40,445 nucleotides of DNA from Enhydrobacter sp. (GTDB lineage: Bacteria > Pseudomonadota > Alphaproteobacteria > Reyranellales > Reyranellaceae). A program made the position numbers and the translations under genes. The first letter of the stretch is position 1, and each line of letters opens with the position of its first letter. Under the pieces are notes generated by a model that was not told the origin of the DNA, did not search any database, and saw only the letters and a program-made list of their open reading frames with translations. Location: contig JAHCJV010000051.1 of assembly GCA_026126105.1 (NCBI GenBank), positions 1-40,445 on the forward strand. The letters run 5' to 3'. Positions 15,683 to 23,945 of the stretch are shown here, piece by piece.

Positions 15683-16763
15683 CGGCCGGAGCTGCAGCTG
15701 CCCCCTCCCGACAGGACTTCGACTTGGGTCCTGTCGGCCAGGGGCGACCATGCAGGCGCCGCCACTCGCTTGGCGACACGCCCGCCCAGCTACGGAAGGC
15801 GGTGGAGAAGACACTGGCGTCGCTGTAACCTACTGCCGTCGCGATCTCCGCCAGCGGCGAGCCGGATTCGACCAACAGCCGGCGCGCGGTGTCGAAGCGT
15901 ACGCCCCTTAGGAGTCCGGCGAACGAAAGGCGGTTCTCGGCCAGCCGTCGATTCAATGTTCTGGGGCTCATGCCCAACGCGTGTGCGACCGGCGCTATCG
16001 TGGTCTTACCTACGGCGAGATTGGCGCGAATCACCCAACGCACCTGCTCGGAGAATCGGATTTCGAGCTTCGACGAAGCAGCCTCGGCTGCGGCTGTGAG
16101 GAGGCGCTCTCCCCGCTCGCGTACCATCGCCGGCTTCGTCAGATCGTCGGCGGAGAACAGCAGAGCCGTGCACGCCGCGTCGAACCGCAACGGAGCGCCG
16201 AAGAAACGATGGTAGGCCACTGCGCGCTCGGGCGCCGCGTGCGACAGCAGCACTTCGATAGGACGCCAGCCTTCGCCCAGGAAGGCACGCATGTGATGGA
16301 AGACAATGCCGAGATGCGCGTCCTCGAACAGGAACGCTGCGTCGCCATAGGGGCCCAGCAAGCCCAATTGCAGTTCCGCCACGCCGCGTTCAATCGTCAA
16401 GACGGCGATACCACCCCTCGTGTTGAGATGAAAATAGCGGATCAATCCATTCAGCGCCGTGCGCAGATCAGGCGCGCTCCTGAAAATCTCACCTAGCAGC
16501 CCCGCCTGCTCCGCCCGTGCATAATCGGCTATCAGCAGGCCGAAGTCCGGACGCACACAGGCACGCGCCGCGACGCTCAGCACGCGCGCAAGGTCGGCGA
16601 TCGGTACCAGGGCATCGGGATTGGCGACTGCCTCCATGGCAACGTCTGCCGCAGCGAAGACGGCCTCGGGATCGACCGCCCTCTCCCGCAAGATGCGCGG
16701 AACGAGCGCCGCTGCACCGACCCGGTTGAGCCTGATACCAGACGAATCGAGAGCGGTCGTCAT
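15642..16763 (-). CDS. AraC-family transcriptional regulator (arabinose-binding-like N-terminal domain)
   Basis: A 373-residue regulator. Residues about 20-210 form the Arabinose_bd-type N-terminal domain seen in OruR/ArgR-like regulators (FHLNTRGGIAVLTIERGVAE, FEDAHLGIVFHHMRAFLG). Two C-terminal helix-turn-helix motifs follow: TIAPVAHALGMSPRTLNRRL and SPLAEIATAVGYSDASVFST with AFRSWAGVSPSEWRR. The last 30 or so residues after WRRLHG are unusual and are encoded across a hairpin that looks like the terminator of the convergent cluster. It is divergent from the DUF992 gene (136 bp gap), its most likely local target (inference). Confidence 0.9.
   Translation of the reverse strand: MTTALDSSGIRLNRVGAAALVPRILRERAVDPEAVFAAADVAMEAVANPDALVPIADLARVLSVAARACVRPDFGLLIADYARAEQAGLLGEIFRSAPDLRTALNGLIRYFHLNTRGGIAVLTIERGVAELQLGLLGPYGDAAFLFEDAHLGIVFHHMRAFLGEGWRPIEVLLSHAAPERAVAYHRFFGAPLRFDAACTALLFSADDLTKPAMVRERGERLLTAAAEAASSKLEIRFSEQVRWVIRANLAVGKTTIAPVAHALGMSPRTLNRRLAENRLSFAGLLRGVRFDTARRLLVESGSPLAEIATAVGYSDASVFSTAFRSWAGVSPSEWRRLHGRPWPTGPKSKSCREGAAAAPAVSFLPRCPSAQST
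15702..15743 (+). terminator. Hairpin after the stress-protein cluster, inside the AraC 3' coding end
   Basis: CCGACAGGAC (15708-15717) and GTCCTGTCGG (15728-15737) form a perfect 10-bp stem with a 10-base loop, 25 bp after the stop at 15682; flanking CCCC and GGGG may extend it. There is no clear T-run, so termination efficiency is uncertain. Confidence 0.5.
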
Positions 16764-16854
16764 TGCACGAGTATCGACGAATGGCGCGAATTCTCAAGCG
16801 GCACCTCATGACCTCCCCTAAAGACCGCGTCGCGCGCAGGGCAGCCTGCTGCAA

Positions 16855-16868
16855 GCAACTCGAGTTGC
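16855..16868. promoter_or_regulatory. Perfect 14-bp palindrome in the AraC/DUF992 divergent gap
   Basis: GCAACTCGAGTTGC lies 31 bp upstream of the DUF992 start and about 90 bp from the AraC start. It is a plausible operator for either gene. AraC proteins usually bind direct rather than inverted repeats, so another regulator is possible. Confidence 0.35.
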
Positions 16869-16899
16869 CGCGCGTTACATGCGTGCATCGGAGTTCACG

Positions 16900-17397
16900 A
16901 TGAAGAGGGCTATTCTTGCAGCGGCGCTGGCACTCAGCGAATGGATGACAGCGAGCGGGAGCGCCCAGGCGCAGTCCGGACCCATCATCAAGACAAAATT
17001 CTATCTCGGCTCGCTCAACTGCAACGTGAGCGGCAGCGTCGGCCTGATCTTCGGCTCGTCGAAAGACCTGAGCTGCGTGTTCGTGACCACCAACGGTCAA
17101 TCCGAGACCTACACCGGCTCGATAAAGCGCTTCGGTGTCGACATCGGCTATACCAAGGCCAGGCATGTCCTTTGGAACGTTTATTCGCTCGGCAGCGACA
17201 GGACTCCTGGGGTGCTCGCCGGCCAGTTCGCCGGTGGCCAGGAATCGCTGACGATCGGCGGCTCAGCCGGCACCACCGCCCTTCTCGGCGGCCGCAACAA
17301 CGAGATCATCCTCCAGTCGCTCAGCCTGTCCCAGAAGGATACCGGGCTGAATCTCGCCGACGGCGTAGCCGAGCTGTCGCTTCAGCCAGTCCAGTAA
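16900..17397 (+). CDS. Secreted DUF992-domain protein
   Basis: A 165-residue exported protein. The signal peptide MKRAILAAALALSEWMTAS ends near GSAQAQSG. The mature part has the DUF992 pattern: GSLNCNVSGSVGLIFGSSKD, LSCVFVTTNGQSETYTGSI and a glycine-rich end (GGSAGTTALLGGRNNEIILQ). Two Cys residues in the LNCNV and LSCVF motifs could form a periplasmic disulfide. The start at 16900 has CGGAG upstream; the 21 bp extension to 16879 is not needed. Function of DUF992 is unknown. It is followed by a DUF1254 gene 104 bp downstream and is divergent from an AraC regulator. Confidence 0.85.
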   Translation: MKRAILAAALALSEWMTASGSAQAQSGPIIKTKFYLGSLNCNVSGSVGLIFGSSKDLSCVFVTTNGQSETYTGSIKRFGVDIGYTKARHVLWNVYSLGSDRTPGVLAGQFAGGQESLTIGGSAGTTALLGGRNNEIILQSLSLSQKDTGLNLADGVAELSLQPVQ

Positions 17398-17501
17398 CCA
17401 AAGCAACCGGTCGCTCCCGGCGTGGCAATGGTCGGGCCGGGCGCGATGCCTGCCGCTTACCGCCGTACCGCACTCTAACCAGGTTAATAGGAGATCGTGG
17501 G

Positions 17502-19124
17502 ATGAGACAGTTTCCGAAATTTATCGCCGCAGCGGGAGCTTGTGCGATTCTTGCATCGCCGGGCGCAACCACGGCGCAGACCACTTCGGCGATTCCCCCC
17601 TTTCTCACCACGCCGGACAAGGTCGAGACGCGCATCGGCACGCTCGAATTCAGGGACGGCGCGCCCAGTGCCGCGACCGCCGAGAAGATATACGACACCC
17701 TGGATTTTGCTCGCGGCCTCGATGCATTCCTCAACAGCTATGGCGGCGCATCGGCCTACGCAATCAGGCAAGGATTCAACAGCATCGGCGCCGCCGACAA
17801 TACGGTCGTGATCTTTTCCGACCTCATGGATTCCAAATCGCTGTTCCTGACGGCTAACGCCGACACCGTTTACTACCTTGCCGTGGTCGACCTGACGAGC
17901 GGTCCAATGGTCGTCGAGCAGCCTCCCCAAGGGCTGGGCACCATCAACGACATGTGGTTCCAGTGGATCATCGACATAGGCTTCCCCGGTCCCGACCGCG
18001 GCGAGGGCGGCAGATACCTGATCATCCCGCCGGGCTACACCGGCCCGCTGCCCGACAGCGGCTTCCACGTGGCGCGCTCCAGGACCAACCGCGTGCTCTA
18101 CGCGGCGCGGGCGTTTCTCGCGAACAACGATCCCAAGCCGACAGTCGAGCAGATCAAGAAGTCGCTCAAGATCTATCCCTACACTCCAGGCGGCTTCGGC
18201 ACGAGCATTGCGACCGCGCTCGAGGGCAAGGTCCGGCTCGAGGTTAACCCGCCGATCCCGCCGACCAGATTCATGGAGGCAAGCGGTAAGGCGTTCAACA
18301 CGATCCCGCCGAGCGACTACACGTTCTTCGAGACGATCAACGCGAACATCCAGCAGGAGCCGGCCGACTCCTACAACCCTGAGCTTGCCGGGCAACTGGC
18401 CGCGATTGGAATCGTGAAGGGCAAGCCGTTCACCCCCGATGCCAGGATGCGCAGGATACTCACGGACGCGGCTGCTATCGGAAACACCGCCGGGCGCGCA
18501 CTCAATTGGCGGCCAAGAGATTCTCTCGAATGGACTTACTATCCGGACTCCGCTTGGACGAACATGCTCTGGCAGGGCGGGGCCAATTTCGAGACGCCTC
18601 CGCCGATGATTACGAAGGAGGGCTTCTTCAAGCCATTGCCCCCGACCGGCGCCCGTACCCTCGATTCGAGAACTGCGTTCTACTACGCCTATACGCTCGA
18701 TTCCCCCGGCATGATCATGCGGCTTCCTCGGGTCGGGTCTCAGTATCTGATGGCCTTTCTCGACAGCGAGAAGGCACCGTTCGACGGCGCGAAGACCTAC
18801 AAGGTGACGCTGCCGCCGAACATTCCCGCAGCGGCCTTCTGGTCGTTCACCCTGTACGACAACCAGACCCGGTCAATGCTCGACACGCCGCAACGCTTTC
18901 CGCGCGCCGGCAGCCAGTCCTATCCGTCTCCGGCCGCTGAAGCCGACGCGAACGGTTCCACCACGATCTACTTCGCTCCTACTCTCCCGGCCGGCGTCAA
19001 GCGCGGCAACTGGATCCAGACCGTGCCCGGCAAGGGATGGTTCACGCTGCTTCGTCTCTACAGCCCGCTGGAGTCTTTCTTCACGAAGGAATGGCGCCCG
19101 AGCGAAGTCGAACTGGTGCGGTAG
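17502..19124 (+). CDS. Exported DUF1254/DUF1214 protein
   Basis: A 540-residue periplasmic protein with a signal peptide (FIAAAGACAILASPGATTAQ). The N-terminal half carries DUF1254 features (YDTLDFARGLDAFLNSYGGA, LTANADTVYYLAVVDLTSGP, GGRYLIIPPGYTG). The C-terminal part carries DUF1214 (FWSFTLYDNQTRSMLDTPQ and GNWIQTVPGKGWFTLLRLYS). The two domains usually occur together in secreted proteins of unknown biochemical role. The ATG at 17502 has AGGAG upstream; the very long upstream frame is a shadow of the DUF992 gene. It is convergent with a small hypothetical gene. Confidence 0.92.
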   Translation: MRQFPKFIAAAGACAILASPGATTAQTTSAIPPFLTTPDKVETRIGTLEFRDGAPSAATAEKIYDTLDFARGLDAFLNSYGGASAYAIRQGFNSIGAADNTVVIFSDLMDSKSLFLTANADTVYYLAVVDLTSGPMVVEQPPQGLGTINDMWFQWIIDIGFPGPDRGEGGRYLIIPPGYTGPLPDSGFHVARSRTNRVLYAARAFLANNDPKPTVEQIKKSLKIYPYTPGGFGTSIATALEGKVRLEVNPPIPPTRFMEASGKAFNTIPPSDYTFFETINANIQQEPADSYNPELAGQLAAIGIVKGKPFTPDARMRRILTDAAAIGNTAGRALNWRPRDSLEWTYYPDSAWTNMLWQGGANFETPPPMITKEGFFKPLPPTGARTLDSRTAFYYAYTLDSPGMIMRLPRVGSQYLMAFLDSEKAPFDGAKTYKVTLPPNIPAAAFWSFTLYDNQTRSMLDTPQRFPRAGSQSYPSPAAEADANGSTTIYFAPTLPAGVKRGNWIQTVPGKGWFTLLRLYSPLESFFTKEWRPSEVELVR

Positions 19125-19153
19125 CCTCAGAAGGGAGCACGCACGGCGCGTAT

Positions 19154-19489
19154 CTATCGCTCGAGCGCCTTCGCAATGGCATTCGCAAGCGTGCTGTCGA
19201 TATCGAAGGCAACCTGCGTACTCCAGCCCACGTACCGATTGATCGGCTTGGCATTCATGGTTCCAGCGAGGCGCAGCGCCTCGCGCTCCTGCTCGAACGC
19301 GGACATGATGACCTCGACGTCGCCGGTCCTCATCCGAGTGCTTGCGTAAGAGCCGCGCGGCCGCATGCGGTCGATCAGGCGGTCGATGAGACCAGCCATT
19401 TCTACGGCATCCGTCTCCACCGGACGAGCTACGATGAGATGGGAGCTCGGATGCTCGCTGAGCATCCGAAGCCACGTTTTTCGGGCCAT
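19154..19489 (-). CDS. Small hypothetical protein
   Basis: About 111 residues beginning MARKTWLRMLSEHPSSHLIV. It has a mixed alpha/beta composition with Arg-rich segments (AGLIDRLIDRMRPRGSYAS) and ends VAFDIDSTLANAIAKALER. There is no signal peptide or membrane segment. I do not recognise a family. The start is uncertain: an ATG at 19519 would add ten residues, and AGGA precedes 19489 by about a dozen bases. It lies alone between the DUF1254 gene and purA on the opposite strand. Codon usage matches neighbours, so it is probably real. Confidence 0.5.
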   Translation of the reverse strand: MARKTWLRMLSEHPSSHLIVARPVETDAVEMAGLIDRLIDRMRPRGSYASTRMRTGDVEVIMSAFEQEREALRLAGTMNAKPINRYVGWSTQVAFDIDSTLANAIAKALER

Positions 19490-19711
19490 GCGTCCCGACT
19501 TCCTGCCCTGCCCCTGCATCGAGCGCAAGACAGTGTTTGCCGCTTCTTTCCTGTATGCGGCGGATTGTCCGCAGCGATGCCGATTGTTACGGTTGTGCCG
19601 CCGCCTGGACGGTGGGGCGGGCCCAGACGTCCGGGGGGCCGGATACGGAGGCACGTTCCCGCCCGGAGGTTTTCCCCTTCGCGCATGGGCGCCTGCGTGC
19701 TATGCAAACTC

Positions 19712-19746
19712 ACGCCTCCCCGGAATCGGCCCCGGGGAGGCGTTTT
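19712..19746 (+). terminator. Strong hairpin plus TTTT in the purA leader (terminator or attenuator)
   Basis: ACGCCTCCCCGG (19712-19723) pairs perfectly with CCGGGGAGGCGT (19732-19743) around an eight-base loop; TTTT follows at 19743-19746. It ends 35 bp before the purA start and points toward purA. It could terminate an upstream leader transcript or act as an attenuator of purA. A TATGCA box lies a few bases upstream of the stem (19701-19706). Confidence 0.7.
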
Positions 19747-19781
19747 CGTGTCTGAAGGGATTTCTTGAAGGATTTGGGCAA

Positions 19782-21074
19782 ATGGCCAACGTGGCAGTGA
19801 TCGGCGCGCAATGGGGCGACGAAGGCAAAGGCAAGATCGTCGACTGGCTCAGCGAGCGGGCGGAAGTCGTCGTTCGCTTCCAGGGAGGCCACAATGCCGG
19901 TCATACGCTGGTCATCGGCAACCAGACCTACAAGCTCGCGCTACTGCCCTCGGGCGTGGTGCGCCCCGGAAAGCTCTCGATCATCGGCAACGGCGTTGTG
20001 GTCGATCCCTGGCATTTCCTCCAGGAAGTGCAAAAAGTCACCGAGCAGGGTCTCTCGGTTACGCCGGAGAGCCTCAAGATCGCCAATCACGCCGTGCTGA
20101 TCCTGCCGCTGCATCGCGACCTCGACGGCTGGCGCGAGGATGCGCCGGGCATCATCAAGATCGGCACGACGCGCCGTGGCATCGGCCCGGCCTACGAGGA
20201 CAAGGTCGGCCGCCGCGCCATCCGGGTCGGCGATCTCGCGGAGCCGGACATGCTGCCCATGAAGGTGGCGACCCTGCTCGCCCATCACAATCCGCTGCGC
20301 CAGGGGTTGGGCAAGCCTCTGGTCGATGCCGACGCGCTCACCGCCGACCTCATGGCCCTTGCGCCCAAGATCCTGCCGTTCGCCGAGGACGTGTGGGAGC
20401 GGCTCGACGACCTGCGCGCGGCCGGCAAGCGCATCCTGTTCGAGGGCGCACAGGCCACCATGCTCGACATCGACCACGGCACCTACCCGTTCGTGACCTC
20501 GTCCAACACGGTGGCGGCGCAGGCCATGATCGGCTCGGGCATGGGCAATGGCTCGGTCGGCTACGTGCTGGGCATCGCGAAGGCCTACACCACCCGGGTC
20601 GGCGACGGCCCCTTTCCGACCGAACTCAAGGACGAGATCGGCCAGGGGCTGGGCGACCGCGGCCGGGAGTTCGGCACCAACACCGGCCGGCGCCGGCGCT
20701 GCGGCTGGTTCGACGCGGTGATGGTGCGCCAGGCGGTCAAGCTCAACGGCATCGACGGCATCGCGCTGACCAAGCTCGACGTGCTCGACGGCGAGAAGGA
20801 GATCAAGGTCTGCGTCTCCTACGAGCTCGACGGCAAGCGCATCGAGCGCTTCCCGTTCACGATGGGCGCGCAGGCCAGACTGAAGCCGGTCTGGGAGACG
20901 TTCGAGGGCTGGAGCGAGAGCACCCAGGGCGCCCGCTCCTTTGCCGAGCTGCCGGCGACCTGCATCAAGTACGTCCGCCGCGTCGAGGAGCTGGTCGGCT
21001 GCCCCGTCGCCCTGCTCAGCACCTCGCCGCAACGCGAGGACACGATCCTGATGACCGACCCATTCAGGGACTGA
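19782..21074 (+). CDS. purA: Adenylosuccinate synthetase
   Basis: A 430-residue enzyme that joins IMP and aspartate using GTP, the first committed step to AMP. The signature VIGAQWGDEGKGKIVDWL is at the N-terminus, followed by RFQGGHNAGHTL. IMP/GTP-site motifs include GTTRRGIGPAYEDK, FEGAQATMLDIDHGTYP and the GTGR-like RVGDGPFPTEL with TGRRRRCGWFDAV. It has full family length (about 430). The ATG at 19782 has AAGGA upstream; longer upstream frames cross the terminator hairpin. It is preceded by a terminator-like hairpin and is not in an evident operon. Confidence 0.97.
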   Translation: MANVAVIGAQWGDEGKGKIVDWLSERAEVVVRFQGGHNAGHTLVIGNQTYKLALLPSGVVRPGKLSIIGNGVVVDPWHFLQEVQKVTEQGLSVTPESLKIANHAVLILPLHRDLDGWREDAPGIIKIGTTRRGIGPAYEDKVGRRAIRVGDLAEPDMLPMKVATLLAHHNPLRQGLGKPLVDADALTADLMALAPKILPFAEDVWERLDDLRAAGKRILFEGAQATMLDIDHGTYPFVTSSNTVAAQAMIGSGMGNGSVGYVLGIAKAYTTRVGDGPFPTELKDEIGQGLGDRGREFGTNTGRRRRCGWFDAVMVRQAVKLNGIDGIALTKLDVLDGEKEIKVCVSYELDGKRIERFPFTMGAQARLKPVWETFEGWSESTQGARSFAELPATCIKYVRRVEELVGCPVALLSTSPQREDTILMTDPFRD

Positions 21075-21238
21075 AATGGAACCTGTTCGCCATTGACCCG
21101 GCCACGGTAAATCATGGTGGGCATGGTGGGGGCCCTGCTGGCGCTGGCCGCCGCAATCGCGCTCGGGAGCTTGTCCGGGTCCGTCTGAGGGCGTGGCTCG
21201 TTGTGCCCGTGTCTCCGGCGAGCCGCGGCTGGATCGGC

Positions 21239-22585
21239 CTACAAACTGTTCTTGTAGATTTTTCCGTCCTTCATGATGACGACGAAATTCCGTGCCGGAT
21301 TCTCGATCAGCGAGATGTCGGCGAGCGGATCGCCGTCGACCAGCAGGAGGTCCGCGAGGGCGCCCTCCTCGACGACGCCGAGCCTGCCAGGATAGGGATT
21401 GCGCTTGCCCGACAGCGCCAGAAGTTCCGCGTTGGTCGCAGTCGCCATTTTCAGCGTTTCGGCAGGTGTGTACCAACGGACGAGCTTCGCCAGCAATGTT
21501 CCCTGGCGTTGGGCGAGCTGGGGGGAAAACAGCACGTCGGTGCCGAACGCCGTCTTTATCTGGTGCTTCCTGGCCAGCGCGAATGTCGCGTCCGTGCCGG
21601 CGAAGACCACGTGCGCCTTCTCTCTCTCCGACGAGCCGGGCGGAAATGCGTGCGCCAGCTCGTCGGGAAACGCCTGGGTGCTCAACCAGATGCCTTTGTC
21701 GGCCATCAGCTGAGCGGTCGGCTCGTCCATCAGATGGCCGTGCTCGATGCACTTCACGCCGGCGGCGATCGCCCGCTGGATCGAGGCGGGCGTATAGGCG
21801 TGCACCGTGACGTAGGTCCCCCAGTTCTCGGCGGCCTCGACGGCGGCGCGCAGCTCGGCCTGGGTGAAAGTGGAGGCGTCCAGCGGGCTGTGTGGCGAGG
21901 CCACGCCGCCTCCGGCCGTCAGCTTGATCTGTGCCGCCCCCAGCATCAGCTGCTCGCGCACGCGCATGCGGACTTCATCCGGGCTGTCGGCGATCATGGC
22001 GGCGCCGATCTGCTCACCGCGGGACTGGGCGCCCCCGACGGCGCGCGGCAGCTCGAACGGCTGCCGGAAGTCGCCGTGTCCGCTTGTGACGGAGATGATG
22101 GCGCCGGAGGCGTATATGCGTGGGCCGGGGACGATCCCCTCGTCGATCGCTCGCTTGAGCCCGAATGTCGGCCCGCCCATATCGCGAATGGTCGTGAAGC
22201 CGCGCATGAGCGTATCCGTGGCCTCGGCGCCGGCCATCAGATTCAGGTAACCGATGTCCGCGCCGAGCAGGACCGGCACGCTCGGCCGCGCCATCATCGC
22301 GTGCCAGTGCATGTCGATCAGCCCGGGCATCAACGTTCTGCCGCCGCCGACGATGGTCCTGGCGCCCACGCTGGAATCGACAGGGATTGGAATCGCCGAG
22401 ACCTTCTCGATCGTGTTCCCCCGAATGAGCACGTCCATGCGCGCGCTCAGCGACTCGTTCTTGCCGTCAAAGATACGGACGTCTTCGAAAAGGGTGAGCG
22501 ACGGCTCGTCCGGCCGGGGCTGAGCGAATGCCGAGCTGACGAAGCCAAGTAACGCGGTGACCGAGATGAACACTCGTAGGAGCAT
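21239..22585 (-). CDS. Exported metal-dependent amidohydrolase (Xaa-Pro dipeptidase/imidazolonepropionase-like)
   Basis: A 448-residue amidohydrolase-1 family enzyme with a signal peptide (MLLRVFISVTALLGFVSSAF) ending AFA-QP. Metal-site features are DMHWHAM (HxH), the bridging Lys in QIKLTAGGG, VTVHAY (His), IEHGH (His) and TAFGTD (Asp), giving a binuclear TIM-barrel site. The C-terminal composite domain returns in GALADLLLVDGDPLADIS. Secreted members cleave dipeptides or cyclic amides, including prolidase-like and organophosphate-active enzymes; the substrate here is unknown. The ATG at 22585 has GGAGG five bases upstream and is preferred over 22603. Confidence 0.92.
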   Translation of the reverse strand: MLLRVFISVTALLGFVSSAFAQPRPDEPSLTLFEDVRIFDGKNESLSARMDVLIRGNTIEKVSAIPIPVDSSVGARTIVGGGRTLMPGLIDMHWHAMMARPSVPVLLGADIGYLNLMAGAEATDTLMRGFTTIRDMGGPTFGLKRAIDEGIVPGPRIYASGAIISVTSGHGDFRQPFELPRAVGGAQSRGEQIGAAMIADSPDEVRMRVREQLMLGAAQIKLTAGGGVASPHSPLDASTFTQAELRAAVEAAENWGTYVTVHAYTPASIQRAIAAGVKCIEHGHLMDEPTAQLMADKGIWLSTQAFPDELAHAFPPGSSEREKAHVVFAGTDATFALARKHQIKTAFGTDVLFSPQLAQRQGTLLAKLVRWYTPAETLKMATATNAELLALSGKRNPYPGRLGVVEEGALADLLLVDGDPLADISLIENPARNFVVIMKDGKIYKNSL

Positions 22586-22644
22586 GGCATCCTCCGCAAG
22601 CAAGCGGCCGGGGTGGATCCGTCGGCGCTCTGGAAGGATACTCT

Positions 22645-22674
22645 ATATTAGAGACGCACCGCCGGAAGATGCAA
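22645..22674 (-). promoter_or_regulatory. Possible promoter for the secreted amidohydrolase, within a 13-bp palindrome
   Basis: On the minus strand TTGCAT (22674-22669) and TAATAT (22650-22645) are 18 bp apart, about 60 bp upstream of the start. The -10-like box lies in CTCTA-TAT-TAGAG (22641-22653), which could be an operator. The matches are partial. Confidence 0.3.
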
Positions 22675-22697
22675 AGAATGCCCGGCCGCCGCCTGGG

Positions 22698-22785
22698 CAT
22701 CGGCTGTCTGAGGCACTGCGGCTGGTTTCCAGGCCGTAATGGTGTGCCCGGCGGTCAAGCTCACCGGCCAAACTCGTTGGCGGTT
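22698..22785 (+). pseudogene. Decayed fragment resembling purA
   Basis: The stretch CTGCGGCTGGTT followed 11 bases later by ATGGTGTGCCCGGCGGTCAA matches the purA segment at 20699-20750 (CTGCGGCTGGTT, 10 bases, ATGGTGCGCCAGGCGGTCAA). The second 30 bp block is 27/30 identical, and the spacing differs by one base, which shifts the frame. Further short matches (CCAAACTCG versus CCAAGCTCG) fit with a deletion. No open frame remains. This is a probable relic of a partial purA duplication 1.6 kb downstream of the intact gene. Confidence 0.6.
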
Positions 22786-22942
22786 AGAATGGCGCTACAA
22801 TCAAAGGGCGTGACTGCTGGACGTGCCGATCGTCGCCCCAGCGTTTTATTTGCGTTGGATTGAACGAAGATCGACATAACCTGCTTGACGGAGTGTGACC
22901 AAGCGACTCAGGATCGACGCAAAATCAAACGGGAGGATCGGC

Positions 22943-23938
22943 ATGACAAAACTCAACAGGCGCGGGTTCGGACTTGTCACCCTCGGGGCCGCGCTCGGAT
23001 CGGGAGCGGCGCTTGCGCAAACCCGCGACCTCGGCATGGGCAATGTCAATCCACCCAAGCACGGAACCTCGCAGTCGGCGCAAGCCTTCATCGACAAGTT
23101 GCAGGAACTGTCGGGCGGCAAGATCAAGGTGGCGCACCATCACTCCGGCGCGCTCGGCGGCGAACGCGAGGTGGCGCAGCAGATCCAGCTCGGCGCCGTC
23201 GATTTCGGCCCGATCACCACGGCACCGCTATCGACCGTGATCCCCGAGATGTCGGTTTTCCAGCTTCCCTATATCTTCCGCGACTACGCGCATCTCTTCA
23301 AAGCCCTGGACGGCAGCGACACGCTCACCGGCTACTACGAGGGGGTGCTCGACAAGAAGGGGCTTCGGCTGGTCGGATTCTTCGCCGCCGGCTACCGCGG
23401 CATCTACGGCCACGCGGCGATCAACGGCCTGGCCGACATCAAGGGCAAGAAGGTGCGCGTGCAGGAGGACAAGATCCTGGTCGCGACATTCAAGGCGCTG
23501 GGCATGATCTCCACGCCGATCGCCTTTCCCGAAGTGGCGACCGCGCTGCAGACCAGGGTGATCGATTTCGCCGAGGGCGGGGTGAACACCTTCTATCACA
23601 ACAAGTTCTACGACATCGTGAAATACGTGGCGGACGTGCGGCACACGCACCAGGCCGTCGCCCTCATCATGTCCAAGGCCTCGTGGTCCAAGCTCGACGA
23701 CGCCGGCAGGAAGAACGTGCTGGACGCCTGGGCGTACGCCCGCGCCTTCAACCGCAAGTTCATTCTCGACGAAGACAAGGAGATCCAGGATCTCGTCAAG
23801 GCGAAGGGCGTCACCATCACCAAGCCGGATCCCGCGCCGTTCCTCAAGGCGACCGAGAGCGTCTACGCCGAATTCTATGCCACGCCAGCCGGCAAGGACG
23901 CCAAGAAGATGGTCGACTACATCATGGCCATCCAGTAA
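22943..23938 (+). CDS. TRAP transporter solute-binding protein (DctP family)
   Basis: A 331-residue periplasmic binding protein with an Arg-Arg-containing signal (KLNRRGFGLVTLGAALGSGA) ending ALAQ. DctP-family features are SQSAQAFIDKLQELSGGKI, HHHSGALGGEREVAQQIQLG, the INGLADIKGKKVRVQEDKI segment with the carboxylate-binding Arg, and AFPEVATALQTRVIDFAEGG. It binds an organic acid or similar ligand and delivers it to the DctQM membrane pair encoded directly downstream. The start at 22943 has GGGAGG upstream; the earlier in-frame ATG at 22895 adds an implausible extension. Ligand unknown. Confidence 0.93.
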   Translation: MTKLNRRGFGLVTLGAALGSGAALAQTRDLGMGNVNPPKHGTSQSAQAFIDKLQELSGGKIKVAHHHSGALGGEREVAQQIQLGAVDFGPITTAPLSTVIPEMSVFQLPYIFRDYAHLFKALDGSDTLTGYYEGVLDKKGLRLVGFFAAGYRGIYGHAAINGLADIKGKKVRVQEDKILVATFKALGMISTPIAFPEVATALQTRVIDFAEGGVNTFYHNKFYDIVKYVADVRHTHQAVALIMSKASWSKLDDAGRKNVLDAWAYARAFNRKFILDEDKEIQDLVKAKGVTITKPDPAPFLKATESVYAEFYATPAGKDAKKMVDYIMAIQ

Positions 23939-23945
23939 CAGCCGG

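Larger units (their letters stand above)
22586..22942. other. Intergenic region upstream of the TRAP operon
   Basis: A 357-bp divergent gap between the secreted amidohydrolase and dctP. It holds the amidohydrolase promoter candidate and the purA-like relic; the remainder (22786-22942) presumably holds the TRAP promoter, but I see no strong consensus. No complete gene is present. Confidence 0.5.

Noticed and set aside
21114..21188. 24-codon hydrophobic ORF after purA (MVGMVGALLALAAAIALG...)
   Set aside because: Membrane-peptide-like, but without a ribosome site and short enough to occur by chance in GC-rich DNA.
19811..22552. Very long 913-codon open frame overlapping purA and the amidohydrolase gene
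   Set aside because: Shadow of two well-supported genes with non-protein-like composition.
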